DNA of 41,823 nucleotides from an uncultured Caryophanales bacterium (GCA_947168625.1 CAMVMQ010000003.1:1-41823); one strand, 5' to 3'; positions 25,033 to 33,335 are shown, numbered from the stretch's first letter. Notes: a model not told the origin generated them from the letters alone. Numbers and translations: made by a program.

Positions 25033-25061
25033 TTTAATTTCTTATTCTTTTGTGGTACACT
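25033..25061 (+). promoter_or_regulatory. Candidate promoter of nusB-xseA-xseB
   Basis: TTTAAT (25033-25038), a 17-base spacer and TACACT (25056-25061). It is weak but correctly spaced, downstream of a T-rich tract (25012-25025) that may terminate the preceding gene. Confidence 0.4.
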
Positions 25062-25082
25062 TAATAAGTGAGGTGTTTTTTA

Positions 25083-25520
25083 ATGAAAAGTAGTAGAACA
25101 TTAACAAGAGAAAAAGCAATGACTATCCTTTATCAAATCTTTTTATATAAAAAAAATAATATTAATTATGATACTACTAATGTTATCAACGATTTATTAG
25201 AGGATATATCTCTTGAAGAAAGAAAAAAAATTGACATAGATTTTTTAAAAGCAATAATTAATGGAGTTATTGATAATAATGATGATATAGATAAAAATAT
25301 TAATAACTATTTAGAAAATTGGAATTTAGAAAGATTGGGACTTACAGATCAAGCAATTCTTCGAATAGCAGTTTTCGAATTACTATATACAGATACACCT
25401 AATTTGGTATGTATTAATGAAGCAATTGAATTATCAAAGAAGTATTCTGATGAAAAGGTATCAAAGATGATTAATGGTGTTTTAGATAAAATTTATCATG
25501 AAAGGCTTGATAATGAATAA
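25083..25520 (+). CDS. nusB: Transcription antitermination factor NusB
   Basis: NusB binds boxA RNA with S10 to prevent premature termination of rRNA transcripts. The 145-residue all-helical protein shows SRTLTREKAMTILYQIF at the start and LGLTDQAILRIAVFELLY then CINEAIELSKKYSDEKVSKMINGVLDKI (split here as INEAIELSKKY and INGVLDKI). All of these are family hallmarks. I chose ATG 25083 behind GAGGTG. The last 8 bases overlap xseA. Confidence 0.93.
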   Translation: MKSSRTLTREKAMTILYQIFLYKKNNINYDTTNVINDLLEDISLEERKKIDIDFLKAIINGVIDNNDDIDKNINNYLENWNLERLGLTDQAILRIAVFELLYTDTPNLVCINEAIELSKKYSDEKVSKMINGVLDKIYHERLDNE

Positions 25521-26790
25521 TAATTATATATCAGTAAGTGAAATAAATACGTATATTAAAGGCATTGTTAACGATGATTTAGTTCTTAAAAAAGTATATT
25601 TAAAGGGAGAAATATCAAATTTTAAAGCACATTCTCGAGGACACTTTTATTTTACATTAAAAGATGAAACAAGTAGAATTGCCGCTGTTATGTTTTCTTT
25701 TAATAATAAAAATTTAAAATTTGTTCCTTCTGATGGAATGAAAGTATTAGTAACAGGCAAAATTGATGTATATGAAGCAAGTGGCTCCTATCAAATATAT
25801 GTTGAAGATATGATTCCAGATGGTATTGGTGCATTATATGTAGCATTTGAAGAATTAAAAAAGAAATTATCTAACGAAGGCCTTTTTGATAAAGATAAAA
25901 AGAAAAAAATAAGAAGAGTTCCTAGAAGAGTAGGGGTAGTAACATCTCCCACAGGAGCTGCCATCAAAGATATAATAACAACAATAAAAAGAAGATTTCC
26001 TATTTGTGAAGTAGTACTATTTCCCGCATTAGTTCAAGGAGAAACTGCTTCAGTTGACATAGCAAAAAAAATAAAGCTAGCAGACTCTATGAAAGAAGAA
26101 TTAATGATAGATACATTAATAGTAGGTCGAGGTGGTGGTTCACTAGAAGATTTATGGCCATTCAATGAAGAAATAGTGGCTAGAGCTATTTATGAAGCAG
26201 AAATACCTATTATTAGTGCAGTAGGTCACGAAATAGACATAACTATATCAGATTATGTTGCAGATTTAAGAGCTCCAACACCAACAGCAGCTGGTGAACT
26301 TGCAGTTCCTGATATTAATACTATAATTACTTATTTAAATACTGCAAAATCAAGAAGCTTTCAAGCCTTAAATAATATAATTATCAACAATAAAAAGAAA
26401 TTGGATAATATCAAAAACAGTTATGTCCTATCAAAACCAATGAGTATGTATGAAATAATAGAACAAAAACTTGATACTATAATTGATAATATAAATAAAG
26501 CTATCAATAAAAGAATAGAGGATAATAAGGTTAAAGTATATACTCTAAGTAATAATTATGTACTAAATAATCCCAATCTTTTATATAAATACAAAAAACA
26601 ATCTCTAGATCATATTATATCTAAATTAGATGTATTAAATCCTCTTAATACATTATCGAGAGGATACGCTATTCTAAAAAAGGATAATAAAGTTATACCA
26701 AGTATTAAAACTATTAAGATAAATGATGAAATAAAAATTACTTTAAAAGATGGAGAATTTTCTAGTAAAGTAATAAAGGTAGGTGAATAA
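25513..26790 (+). CDS. xseA: Exodeoxyribonuclease VII large subunit
   Basis: XseA with XseB degrades single-stranded DNA to oligonucleotides. The 425-residue protein starts with an OB-fold (ISVSEINTYIKG, GEISNFKAHSRGHFYFTLKD). The catalytic domain follows, with RVGVVTSPTGAAIKD, VGRGGGSLEDLWPFNEE and SAVGHEIDITISD then DLRAPTPTAAGE. A long coiled-coil precedes the C-terminal LSRGYAILKK. ATG 25513 lies 7 bases after AAAGG inside the nusB end. XseB follows directly. Confidence 0.95.
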   Translation: MNNNYISVSEINTYIKGIVNDDLVLKKVYLKGEISNFKAHSRGHFYFTLKDETSRIAAVMFSFNNKNLKFVPSDGMKVLVTGKIDVYEASGSYQIYVEDMIPDGIGALYVAFEELKKKLSNEGLFDKDKKKKIRRVPRRVGVVTSPTGAAIKDIITTIKRRFPICEVVLFPALVQGETASVDIAKKIKLADSMKEELMIDTLIVGRGGGSLEDLWPFNEEIVARAIYEAEIPIISAVGHEIDITISDYVADLRAPTPTAAGELAVPDINTIITYLNTAKSRSFQALNNIIINNKKKLDNIKNSYVLSKPMSMYEIIEQKLDTIIDNINKAINKRIEDNKVKVYTLSNNYVLNNPNLLYKYKKQSLDHIISKLDVLNPLNTLSRGYAILKKDNKVIPSIKTIKINDEIKITLKDGEFSSKVIKVGE

Positions 26791-26794
26791 TATA

Positions 26795-27025
26795 ATGGAA
26801 AAGAAAAAAGAAGAAATTAGTTTTGAAGATAAAATTAAGTTACTAGAAGAAATAGTAAAAGAATTAGAAAGTGGTGAAGTACCATTAGATGATGCCATAG
26901 ATAAATATACTGAAGCTATGAAATTAGCTAAAGAATGTTCAGACAAACTATCAGAAGTATCTGATAAAGTAAATAAGATTCTCTTAGACAATGGAAAATT
27001 AGAAGATTTTACTGTAGAAGAATAA
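26795..27025 (+). CDS. xseB: Exodeoxyribonuclease VII small subunit
   Basis: The 76-residue helical-hairpin protein shows SFEDKIKLLEEIVKELESGE and PLDDAIDKYTEAM, the XseB signature. Several copies bind the XseA coiled-coil. I chose ATG 26795 with AGGTGA 8 bases upstream; GTG 26783 lies within xseA and lacks spacing. It ends the operon, followed by a bidirectional terminator. Confidence 0.93.
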   Translation: MEKKKEEISFEDKIKLLEEIVKELESGEVPLDDAIDKYTEAMKLAKECSDKLSEVSDKVNKILLDNGKLEDFTVEE

Positions 27026-27062
27026 AAATTAAAGAGCCAAATGAAGGCTCTTCTTTAATTTT
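27026..27062. terminator. Bidirectional terminator between xseB and spoIVB
   Basis: AAATTAAAGAGCC (27026-27038) pairs with GGCTC-TTC-TTTAATTT (27046-27061) with a 3-base bulge. It separates convergent genes. Confidence 0.7.
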
Positions 27063-28047
27063 CTGCTTCTTCTAACATTTTAGTTATAAAAGTACCATAT
27101 CCTTTAGTAGGGTCATCAACTACGACATGAGTCACAGCACCAATTATTTTATTATCTTGAATAATTGGACTACCACTCATTCCTTGAATTATGCCCCCCG
27201 TTTTATCAAGCAATTCCTTATCAATTATTTCAAATAAAATATTTTTAGACGATTTATTATTTAAATTAATTTTTAATATATTTATTTTATATTCTTCTAT
27301 TTTATCATCGTCTATAACTGTTAAAATAGAGGCTTCTCCTAATAAGATTTCTTCTGGTTTACTTACTTTATATAATTTTTTATTTGGTAAATCCTTCACA
27401 TAAGTACCAAATATACCAGTTTTAGTATTCTCAGAAATGTTTCCAAATACTTCATTACTATTATATTTAGCATTTTTTTCACCTGGAGAACCAATAGTAC
27501 TTTTAGTAACACCAATTACCGTAGAAGAATAGATAGTACCATCTTTAATTTCTAATTTTTGACCAGTATTTTTTTCTATTATTTCATGACCTAGTGCTCC
27601 AAACAACTTAGTCTCTGGATCGATAAAAGTAAGCGTTCCAACTCCTGAAATACTATCCTTAACATATAGACCAGTTTTATAAGTATTACTATTATCCTTC
27701 TTTAATGATAAATTAGTAGTATATTCTTTATTAGCTCTAATATATGTGATTTGAATATCATCCTTCGTGGGAAGATTCTCTATTATTTTAACCATTTCTT
27801 CAATACTGCTTACTTTTGTATCATTAATTTTAATTATTTTATCGCCATTTAACAGGCTGGCGTCACCAGCAGGATTTTCACCATTTACTTCATATGAACC
27901 AACTATTATTATTCCATCTGAATGAAGTAAAATACCAATATTTTCTCCACCAGCAAGAATATAATCAGAATAAGCTAGAATAGTACTGGGCATACTAAAT
28001 AGTAAAAGAAGTAGAATAAATTTGTTTTTAATTTTTTTTAAAAACAT
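27055..28047 (-). CDS. spoIVB: SpoIVB peptidase (S55 family)
   Basis: SpoIVB is the forespore-secreted serine peptidase that triggers pro-sigma-K processing. The 330-residue protein has an N-terminal signal/anchor helix (9-25). A PDZ domain follows (about 35-115, with GDASLLNGDKIIKIND), then the S55 domain with FGALGHEI (His154) and QGMSGSPIIQ (Ser around 291-293). Bacillus SpoIVB is about 100 residues longer, so the spacer regions are shorter here. TAAAAGGAG precedes ATG 28047. It stands alone on the minus strand; I could not identify a convincing sigma-F/G promoter. Confidence 0.93.
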   Translation of the reverse strand: MFLKKIKNKFILLLLLFSMPSTILAYSDYILAGGENIGILLHSDGIIIVGSYEVNGENPAGDASLLNGDKIIKINDTKVSSIEEMVKIIENLPTKDDIQITYIRANKEYTTNLSLKKDNSNTYKTGLYVKDSISGVGTLTFIDPETKLFGALGHEIIEKNTGQKLEIKDGTIYSSTVIGVTKSTIGSPGEKNAKYNSNEVFGNISENTKTGIFGTYVKDLPNKKLYKVSKPEEILLGEASILTVIDDDKIEEYKINILKINLNNKSSKNILFEIIDKELLDKTGGIIQGMSGSPIIQDNKIIGAVTHVVVDDPTKGYGTFITKMLEEAEN

Positions 28048-28139
28048 AACAGCATCTCCTTTTATATAGTTTTACAGACTACACTATTAGTCTATACTTT
28101 TTTAAAAAAAATATATAAGAGAAAAAATTCCAATTATTA

Positions 28140-28168
28140 TTGACTTTTTTCACAAAATATTGTATGAT
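28140..28168 (+). promoter_or_regulatory. Sigma-A promoter of the 28198 gene pair
   Basis: TTGACT (28140-28145), a 17-base spacer and TATGAT (28163-28168). Confidence 0.65.
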
Positions 28169-28197
28169 ATTACCCTTATGGAGAAAGAGGTGGGATA

Positions 28198-28533
28198 ATG
28201 AAAAAAAGTCAAATAATTGAGAAGCAAATCAGAGATGCCAAAAAAAATTTTAATTATTTCTTTATTCAAATAATTATTAAAATAATTAGAATATTTTTAA
28301 TGTTTACACTATTTCTTTTAATTAACCAAATCTTTGATATATTAATTATTAATATTATTACTCTAATCCTTACTTTATATACAGCCTTTTATATATACTA
28401 TATAATTAATTATTATGGCTATTATTTAAATGATATACAAAACACATTTATGAATGAAGATTTTTCTTATATAATTGATACAGAAGTTATAAAAAATGAA
28501 TTATTAAAAGGGGAAGTTAATTATGGAAAATAA
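28198..28533 (+). CDS. Small membrane protein of unknown function
   Basis: The 111-residue protein has a basic N-terminus and two adjacent membrane helices (about 22-45 and 48-70), then a short acidic tail. It has no recognised family. The ribosome binding site GAGGTGGGA precedes ATG 28198. Its end overlaps the next gene by 11 bases, so the two are coupled. Confidence 0.65.
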   Translation: MKKSQIIEKQIRDAKKNFNYFFIQIIIKIIRIFLMFTLFLLINQIFDILIINIITLILTLYTAFYIYYIINYYGYYLNDIQNTFMNEDFSYIIDTEVIKNELLKGEVNYGK

Positions 28534-28816
28534 TATTTATTTTGGTACAATTTTTCATCGCCGCAAATTTAAAAACAATTATAAAGAAAAAGTAATTTTA
28601 TATACAGAAAATAATATTAATTATTTAGATTTAGATCATATTAGATGGTACGATACTGATATCTCTAAAAAAGATTACGTAATAAAAAATTCATTATATC
28701 AAACAAAATTAGAAGACAATCGAAATGATTATAGATACATAATTAATAAAATTATATCCGAAGATATAAAAAATAAAGAAAAAAGAAAAAAAAGAATACT
28801 ATTGAAAAGAAAATAA
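28523..28816 (+). CDS. Small charged hypothetical protein
   Basis: The 97-residue soluble protein is very rich in Lys, Asn, Asp and Tyr, with a strongly basic C-terminus (KEKRKKRILLKRK). It overlaps the upstream membrane gene by 11 bases; GGGGAAG serves as ribosome binding site. It may be the cytoplasmic partner of that protein, but this is inferred from coupling only. Confidence 0.6.
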   Translation: MENNIYFGTIFHRRKFKNNYKEKVILYTENNINYLDLDHIRWYDTDISKKDYVIKNSLYQTKLEDNRNDYRYIINKIISEDIKNKEKRKKRILLKRK

Positions 28817-28869
28817 AGATATTTTAAGCATATATTTTTATAGGTGATAATATGCATAAAAATATCTTT
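28815..28869 (+). promoter_or_regulatory. Hairpin enclosing the ribosome binding site of the ZIP gene
   Basis: AAAGATATTTT (28815-28825) pairs with AAAATATCTTT (28859-28869), and GCATAT (28828-28833) with ATATGC (28850-28855). The loop (28834-28849) holds AGGTGAT, and the start ATG 28852 lies in the stem. It could gate translation. Confidence 0.4.
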
Positions 28870-29604
28870 TCTTTTTTACTTACATTTCTCGCAGGCCTTT
28901 CAACAATGATTGGATATTTAGTTATCTATATAAAAAAAGATAATCATGATAAAATAATATCATCTTCGCTTGCTTTTGCATCGGGCGTAATGATAAGTAC
29001 ATCTATACTTGACTTAATACCTGAAAGCATAAAATTATTAAGTAAAAATGTTTCACATATAAGTACAATTTTTCTTTGCTTTTTAGGTCTCTTATTAGGA
29101 ATCATATTATCAATGATAATTAATTACTATATACCAGATACACCCAAAATTACTAGTAATAATACATTATATAGAGTAGGGTTGTTATCGATGATAGCTA
29201 TTATAATGCATAATATACCTGAAGGAATAGCAACATTCATGGCAAGCACTTCAAACAGAACACTTGGTATATCCTTAACACTTGCTATTGCTATGCATAA
29301 TATACCAGAGGGAATAAGCATTTCAGTACCAATTTATTATAGTACTAGAAAGAAAAAAGTAGCCTTTATATATACACTAATTTCAGCATTATCAGAACCA
29401 TTTGGAGCACTATTAGCTCTTATATTTTTGAGAAATATAATAACTGAGACAATATTAGCTATAACTTTTTCTTTAATCGCAGGTATTATGCTTGAAATAT
29501 CAATGCGTGTATTACTACCAAATACAAAAAAATATCACAATAAAAAAAGAATTATAATTTTCTTTATGATTGGGATATTATTTATGTGTCTAAAATATAT
29601 ATAA
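28852..29604 (+). CDS. ZIP family metal transporter
   Basis: The 250-residue protein has about eight membrane helices. Helices IV and V carry the ZIP metal-site motifs HNIPEGIA and HNIPEGIS, and the following segment has SALSEPFGA. These features match bacterial ZIP (ZupT-like) importers of Zn or other divalent metals; the metal cannot be read from sequence. The ribosome binding site AGGTGAT lies in the loop of a hairpin that also contains the start codon. It ends with its own terminator. Confidence 0.9.
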   Translation: MHKNIFSFLLTFLAGLSTMIGYLVIYIKKDNHDKIISSSLAFASGVMISTSILDLIPESIKLLSKNVSHISTIFLCFLGLLLGIILSMIINYYIPDTPKITSNNTLYRVGLLSMIAIIMHNIPEGIATFMASTSNRTLGISLTLAIAMHNIPEGISISVPIYYSTRKKKVAFIYTLISALSEPFGALLALIFLRNIITETILAITFSLIAGIMLEISMRVLLPNTKKYHNKKRIIIFFMIGILFMCLKYI

Positions 29605-29616
29605 AAAAATAATAAT

Positions 29617-29640
29617 AAAAGAGTGACATTCTCTTTTTTT
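29617..29640 (+). terminator. Terminator after the ZIP gene
   Basis: AAAAGAG (29617-29623) pairs with CTCTTTT (29631-29637), followed by Ts. Its loop carries the -35 box of the next promoter. Confidence 0.65.
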
Positions 29641-29651
29641 TTTGATATAAT
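29623..29651 (+). promoter_or_regulatory. Promoter of the 29684 gene
   Basis: GTGACA (29623-29628), a 17-base spacer and TATAAT (29646-29651). It is embedded in the ZIP terminator. Confidence 0.6.
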
Positions 29652-29683
29652 TAAATAAAGATAGAGAGTAGGGAGGTTCTTTT

Positions 29684-30415
29684 ATGAAAGAGACACTTAT
29701 CTGTAAATTAGATAAACACAGTATATATTATCTAAGTAATAGTAATTATGGTTTTTATATTTTTATTCCTTTTAAAGATTATAAAGAAACAAATATTGCT
29801 ATTAGATTAAAAAGTAATTATGAAATGTATGATTTAAATAAGAATGATTTAACAAAAGTAACAAATGAACTTATAAACTATTATAAGAATATTGATGGAT
29901 ATAATATTACACTAATTTTACCAGTCTTTTATGATGATATTTTAAATAGAATTAGAGTAGTTAGTGATAAAAATTTATATCAAAAAATGGATAAATATCT
30001 TGGAGAAATATTTAACTTTGCATATAGTTTTTTAACAAAAAATGATATTAAAGTAAATAGCAATATTTATTTTATTAACAACGATTCTTTTAAAACATTT
30101 ACTAATTGGTATGTATCAAGATATAACAATCGTATTGAATATAAGACCGTAATAGATTTAGTTAAAGAAAATGGAAGTTATCATGATTATAATGTTGTTA
30201 AAACGCCAAATATGAATTTTGTTGTAGGCAAAGAAAAAGAACCTAAGCTAGATAAAACAGTAGATATTGAACTAGAGACTTTTGATAATATGCTTAAAGA
30301 AGCTCAGAGGGGAGAAAAAGAACCTAGTACTAATTCAGGATTTATTTCATATATACTTCTCGGAATAATAACATTTGTTGTTTCACTAGCGCTATTATTT
30401 GTTTTTATAAAATAA
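29684..30415 (+). CDS. Hypothetical tail-anchored membrane protein
   Basis: The 243-residue protein has a cytoplasmic-looking alpha/beta domain (about 1-185) and a charged linker with EAQRGEKEPSTNSG. A single C-terminal membrane helix follows (about 222-242, YILLGIITFVVSLALLFVF), so it is probably tail-anchored. No family is recognised. GGGAGG precedes ATG 29684. It is monocistronic, convergent with the 39-residue gene. Confidence 0.65.
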   Translation: MKETLICKLDKHSIYYLSNSNYGFYIFIPFKDYKETNIAIRLKSNYEMYDLNKNDLTKVTNELINYYKNIDGYNITLILPVFYDDILNRIRVVSDKNLYQKMDKYLGEIFNFAYSFLTKNDIKVNSNIYFINNDSFKTFTNWYVSRYNNRIEYKTVIDLVKENGSYHDYNVVKTPNMNFVVGKEKEPKLDKTVDIELETFDNMLKEAQRGEKEPSTNSGFISYILLGIITFVVSLALLFVFIK

Positions 30416-30435
30416 AAAAAGCACTATCTAAGTGC
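30414..30435 (-). terminator. Terminator of the 39-residue membrane gene
   Basis: On the minus strand GCAC (30435-30432) pairs with GTGC (30424-30421) around a 7-base loop, followed by seven Ts. It overlaps the stop codon. Confidence 0.65.
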
Positions 30436-30543
30436 ATAAACTAATATAGAAGAAACAGCAGATCCTATTGCTAATAATAACATAATATATCCAAATATTT
30501 TAGCGGATATATTTTTTATTTTCTTCTTTTTCTTTTTATTCAT
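30424..30543 (-). CDS. Small single-pass membrane protein, 39 residues (DUF4044-like)
   Basis: This is a short but convincing gene. It begins MNKKKKKKIKN and continues into one membrane helix (about 18-37, with GYIMLLLAIGSAVSSIL). This matches the layout of the DUF4044 small membrane proteins of Firmicutes (poly-Lys head and one helix); the family assignment is from memory. ATG 30543 has AAGGG about 13 bases upstream, a loose spacing. A terminator with a seven-T run directly follows, supporting real expression. Confidence 0.65.
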   Translation of the reverse strand: MNKKKKKKIKNISAKIFGYIMLLLAIGSAVSSILVYALR

Positions 30544-30585
30544 TATTTTTCTACATCCCTTCTATAACATTATACTAAATAATTG

Positions 30586-30614
30586 TTATATTTTCAATTA
30601 CTTTTTCATAGACT
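30586..30614 (+). promoter_or_regulatory. Sigma-E-like promoter of spoIIM
   Basis: TTATATT (30586-30592), a 14-base spacer and CATAGACT (30607-30614) fit the sigma-E consensus with the correct spacing. Bacillus spoIIM is a sigma-E gene. Confidence 0.55.
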
Positions 30615-30631
30615 TTATTGGTGATAAGAAA

Positions 30632-31264
30632 ATGACTAAGAAACTATCTAATTATTTAAGTATTGTTCTTCCTAATAAAAAAATTAATTTATTTACAATT
30701 GGAATAATATTATTAGGAATAGTATCAGGATCTATTTTTTTAGTAATACTATCAAGTAAAGATAAAGAATTAATTATTAATAAAATAAGTACTTTTATGG
30801 CCTCAATTAACGAAAATAAAATTAATAACATTAATGCTTTAAAAAATTCATTAATCGAAAACTCTATATATGTAATACTAATGTGGATATTTGGTTTATC
30901 AATAATAGGAATAATAATCAATATCTTTTTAACATATCTAAAAGGATTTATCACTGGCTTTACAATTGGATCATTTATACTTACATATAAATATGAAGGA
31001 ATAGTAGCTTCATTAATATATACTTTTCCTACAACTATTATTAATCTACTAATAACTATTATAATTAGCGTCTATTCCTTTACAATGACAGTAATGCTCC
31101 TCAAGAGTATTTTTAATAAGAATAATAGTTTTAGTATAAAAAAATTTGTTCGAAAATACATATTAGTACTATTAATATCTATGGGAATGGTACTAATATC
31201 ATCATTATCGGAAAGTTTTATCCTTCCCTCATTAATGAAATTAGTTATTAAACTATTTATATAA
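30632..31264 (+). CDS. spoIIM: Stage II sporulation protein M
   Basis: SpoIIM is part of the DMP complex (SpoIID-M-P) that thins septal peptidoglycan and drives engulfment in the mother cell. The 210-residue protein has five membrane segments. The family pattern is present: a first helix ending before a long exterior loop, then LMWIFGLSIIGIIINIFL and LKGFITGFTIGSF. GGTGAT precedes ATG 30632, and a sigma-E-like promoter lies 18 bases before. SpoIID and SpoIIP are not in the window. Confidence 0.9.
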   Translation: MTKKLSNYLSIVLPNKKINLFTIGIILLGIVSGSIFLVILSSKDKELIINKISTFMASINENKINNINALKNSLIENSIYVILMWIFGLSIIGIIINIFLTYLKGFITGFTIGSFILTYKYEGIVASLIYTFPTTIINLLITIIISVYSFTMTVMLLKSIFNKNNSFSIKKFVRKYILVLLISMGMVLISSLSESFILPSLMKLVIKLFI

Positions 31265-31267
31265 AAT

Positions 31268-31296
31268 TTTACTTTTCTTCCTAATCATGATATAAT
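31268..31296 (+). promoter_or_regulatory. mnmA promoter
   Basis: TTTACT (31268-31273), a 17-base spacer and TATAAT (31291-31296). Confidence 0.65.
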
Positions 31297-31324
31297 TACT
31301 AGACGAAGGAAGGAGTAAAATAAT

Positions 31325-32401
31325 ATGAAGACAGTAGTTATAGGAATGTCAGGTGGAGTAGACTCCTCAGTAGCGGCTATTCTATTAAAAAAACAAGGTT
31401 ATAATGTAATTGGATTATTTATGCGTAATTGGGATAGCACAATTAATAATGATTATCTAGGTAATCCTAACCTAAATAATAATATATGTCCTCAGGAACA
31501 AGATTATAATGATGCTCTAGAGGTATGCAAAAAAATAGATATACCTTTGCACAGAGTAGATTTTGTTAAAGAGTATTGGGATAATGTCTTTACATATTTC
31601 TTAGATGAACTAAAAAAAGGTCGTACTCCTAATCCAGACGTTATGTGTAATAAATACATAAAATTTGATTTGTTCTATAAGAAAGCAAAAGAATTAAATG
31701 CTGATTATATAGCTACGGGTCATTATGCTAGAATAATAGATGGTAAACTTGCAAAAGCAAAGGACCTAAATAAAGATCAATCTTATTTTCTTGCTTATGT
31801 CGACCGAAATATTTTTAAAGATGTATTATTCCCTCTAGCAGAAATAGATAAGCCAGAAGTCAGAAAAATAGCCTTAGAATATGGATTAATAACCGCTAAA
31901 AAGAAAGATTCAACTGGTATATGCTTTATAGGGGAAAGAAACTTTACACAATTCTTAGCAAATTATCTACCTAATATGCCTGGAGATATTATAAATATCG
32001 ATACTGGAAAAAAATTAGGAAGACATATTGGTCTAATGTATTATACAATTGGACAAAGAAGAGGATTAAATATAGGTGGTACAAAAGAAAGATGTTTTGT
32101 AGCCAAAAAAGATTTAGATAAAAATATCTTATATGTAGCAATAGGAGACGATAATAAAATACTATATAGTAATGAAGCAATAATAGAGAATTTTAATTAT
32201 ATGACAGATAATAGACCACTATCATGTACATGTAAATTTAGATATCGTCAGCCTGATATCAAAGTAAATGTAACATATCTAGAAAATAACGAAATAAAAC
32301 TAAATTATAAAAATGTCAAAGCTGTAACACCAGGACAATTTTGCGTATTATATGATAAAGATATCTGTCTAGGTGGAGGAATAATAAAAGAAGTAAAATA
32401 A
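31325..32401 (+). CDS. mnmA: tRNA-specific 2-thiouridylase MnmA
   Basis: MnmA thiolates U34 of tRNA-Lys, -Glu and -Gln. The 358-residue protein has the PP-loop SGGVDSS (9-15) and GHYAR. The catalytic Cys108 lies in NPDVMCNKYIKF and Cys200 in TGICFIGERNF, the two cysteines that form the persulfide relay. The C-terminal beta-barrel ends with TPGQFCVLYD. GAAGGAAGGAG precedes ATG 31325. It has its own promoter and terminator. No cysteine desulfurase gene is adjacent, unlike in many Firmicutes. Confidence 0.95.
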   Translation: MKTVVIGMSGGVDSSVAAILLKKQGYNVIGLFMRNWDSTINNDYLGNPNLNNNICPQEQDYNDALEVCKKIDIPLHRVDFVKEYWDNVFTYFLDELKKGRTPNPDVMCNKYIKFDLFYKKAKELNADYIATGHYARIIDGKLAKAKDLNKDQSYFLAYVDRNIFKDVLFPLAEIDKPEVRKIALEYGLITAKKKDSTGICFIGERNFTQFLANYLPNMPGDIINIDTGKKLGRHIGLMYYTIGQRRGLNIGGTKERCFVAKKDLDKNILYVAIGDDNKILYSNEAIIENFNYMTDNRPLSCTCKFRYRQPDIKVNVTYLENNEIKLNYKNVKAVTPGQFCVLYDKDICLGGGIIKEVK

Positions 32402-32411
32402 CTTCTTTTTT
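32386..32411 (+). terminator. Terminator after mnmA
   Basis: AAAAGAAGT (32386-32394) pairs with ACTTCTTTT (32401-32409) around a 6-base loop, followed by Ts. Confidence 0.75.
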
Positions 32412-32430
32412 TAAATTTGCCAGAGTACTC

Positions 32431-32465
32431 TTGACATTAAATTAGTGTTAATGATAAAATATAAT
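32431..32465 (+). promoter_or_regulatory. Promoter and possible autoregulatory operator of the XRE gene
   Basis: TTGACA lies at 32431-32436. TATAAT at 32460-32465 is 23 bases away, and GATAAA at 32453-32458 is closer (16). The inverted repeat CATTAA-N7-TTAATG (32435-32453) overlaps the -35 edge. The long spacer suggests a regulated promoter. Confidence 0.4.
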
Positions 32466-32493
32466 ATATAGGATACATTAGGAGGCATTTACA

Positions 32494-33276
32494 ATGAATA
32501 TTATAGAAAAAATAAATGAAATATTAAAAGAAGCAAGTATATCAAAAGTTAATTTATCAAAGTATTTAGGAGTTTCAAGACAGATGGTTTACAATTATCT
32601 TGACGGCAATGATTTGTCAAAAATACCCACCGAAAAATGTAAATTGCTATTTGAATTATTAAATGTAAGTTCAAAAGAAGAATTATTAAAAAAAGAAATT
32701 ACCAGCGATTATATTGATAAAGTAAACAGTAAAATATTTAATAAACGAAAAGATAATGAAACAAAAAAAGAAATTATAGATTTGACAGGTGTAAAAAAAG
32801 AAGATTTTCTATTAATAAATGACATATGTCTAATGATAAAAAACATCTTATTAGATGAAAAGAGTAGGGAAGAGGAAACAAAAGCAACACTAGAATACCT
32901 ATATAATTTCATTCAAAATTTAGCTTCAAATAAAGAATTAAAATATATTTTAGGATTCTTTTCAAAAAACTTTGGTTATACTTCTCCTAATAAATATGCC
33001 TTTAACGAAAATAATCAATTTGTCTTTGAAAGTATAATGTTTTCCGCTATGACATTATATAGTAATGGTGGCGCTTCCAGATCTAAACTTGCTGAATCTC
33101 ATCATCGTTGGGAAGAAGTTTTGGCTTCAAAAAAAGAAGAAAAATTATCTCGTACGCAAGAATTAAATACAGCCAAATTACAGGCTCTTCGTGAACTTGG
33201 TTATGACAAAATAGATGAACGTAATGCTTGTGAAGTATTAGATAAGATAGCTGAAATAATGTCTACAAAATTTTAA
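32494..33276 (+). CDS. XRE-type helix-turn-helix regulator
   Basis: The 260-residue protein has an N-terminal HTH (about 15-55: ISKVNLSKYLGVSRQMVYNYLDG) of the XRE/Cro type. A long helical region follows with no ligand motif I recognise, containing SHHRWEEVLASKKEEK near residue 205. The target is unknown; an inverted repeat in its own promoter hints at autoregulation. AGGAGG precedes ATG 32494. It is monocistronic. Confidence 0.75.
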   Translation: MNIIEKINEILKEASISKVNLSKYLGVSRQMVYNYLDGNDLSKIPTEKCKLLFELLNVSSKEELLKKEITSDYIDKVNSKIFNKRKDNETKKEIIDLTGVKKEDFLLINDICLMIKNILLDEKSREEETKATLEYLYNFIQNLASNKELKYILGFFSKNFGYTSPNKYAFNENNQFVFESIMFSAMTLYSNGGASRSKLAESHHRWEEVLASKKEEKLSRTQELNTAKLQALRELGYDKIDERNACEVLDKIAEIMSTKF

Positions 33277-33335
33277 AATAAGTCCCCTACTTAATTTCAA
33301 TTAAAAAATAGGGAAGATATGTAATTAAATATGAT

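Noticed and set aside
28076-28093. AGACTA-N6-TAGTCT upstream of spoIVB as an operator or sigma-G promoter
   Set aside because: The arms are only six bases, and no sigma-F/G -35 and -10 pair with correct spacing could be placed.
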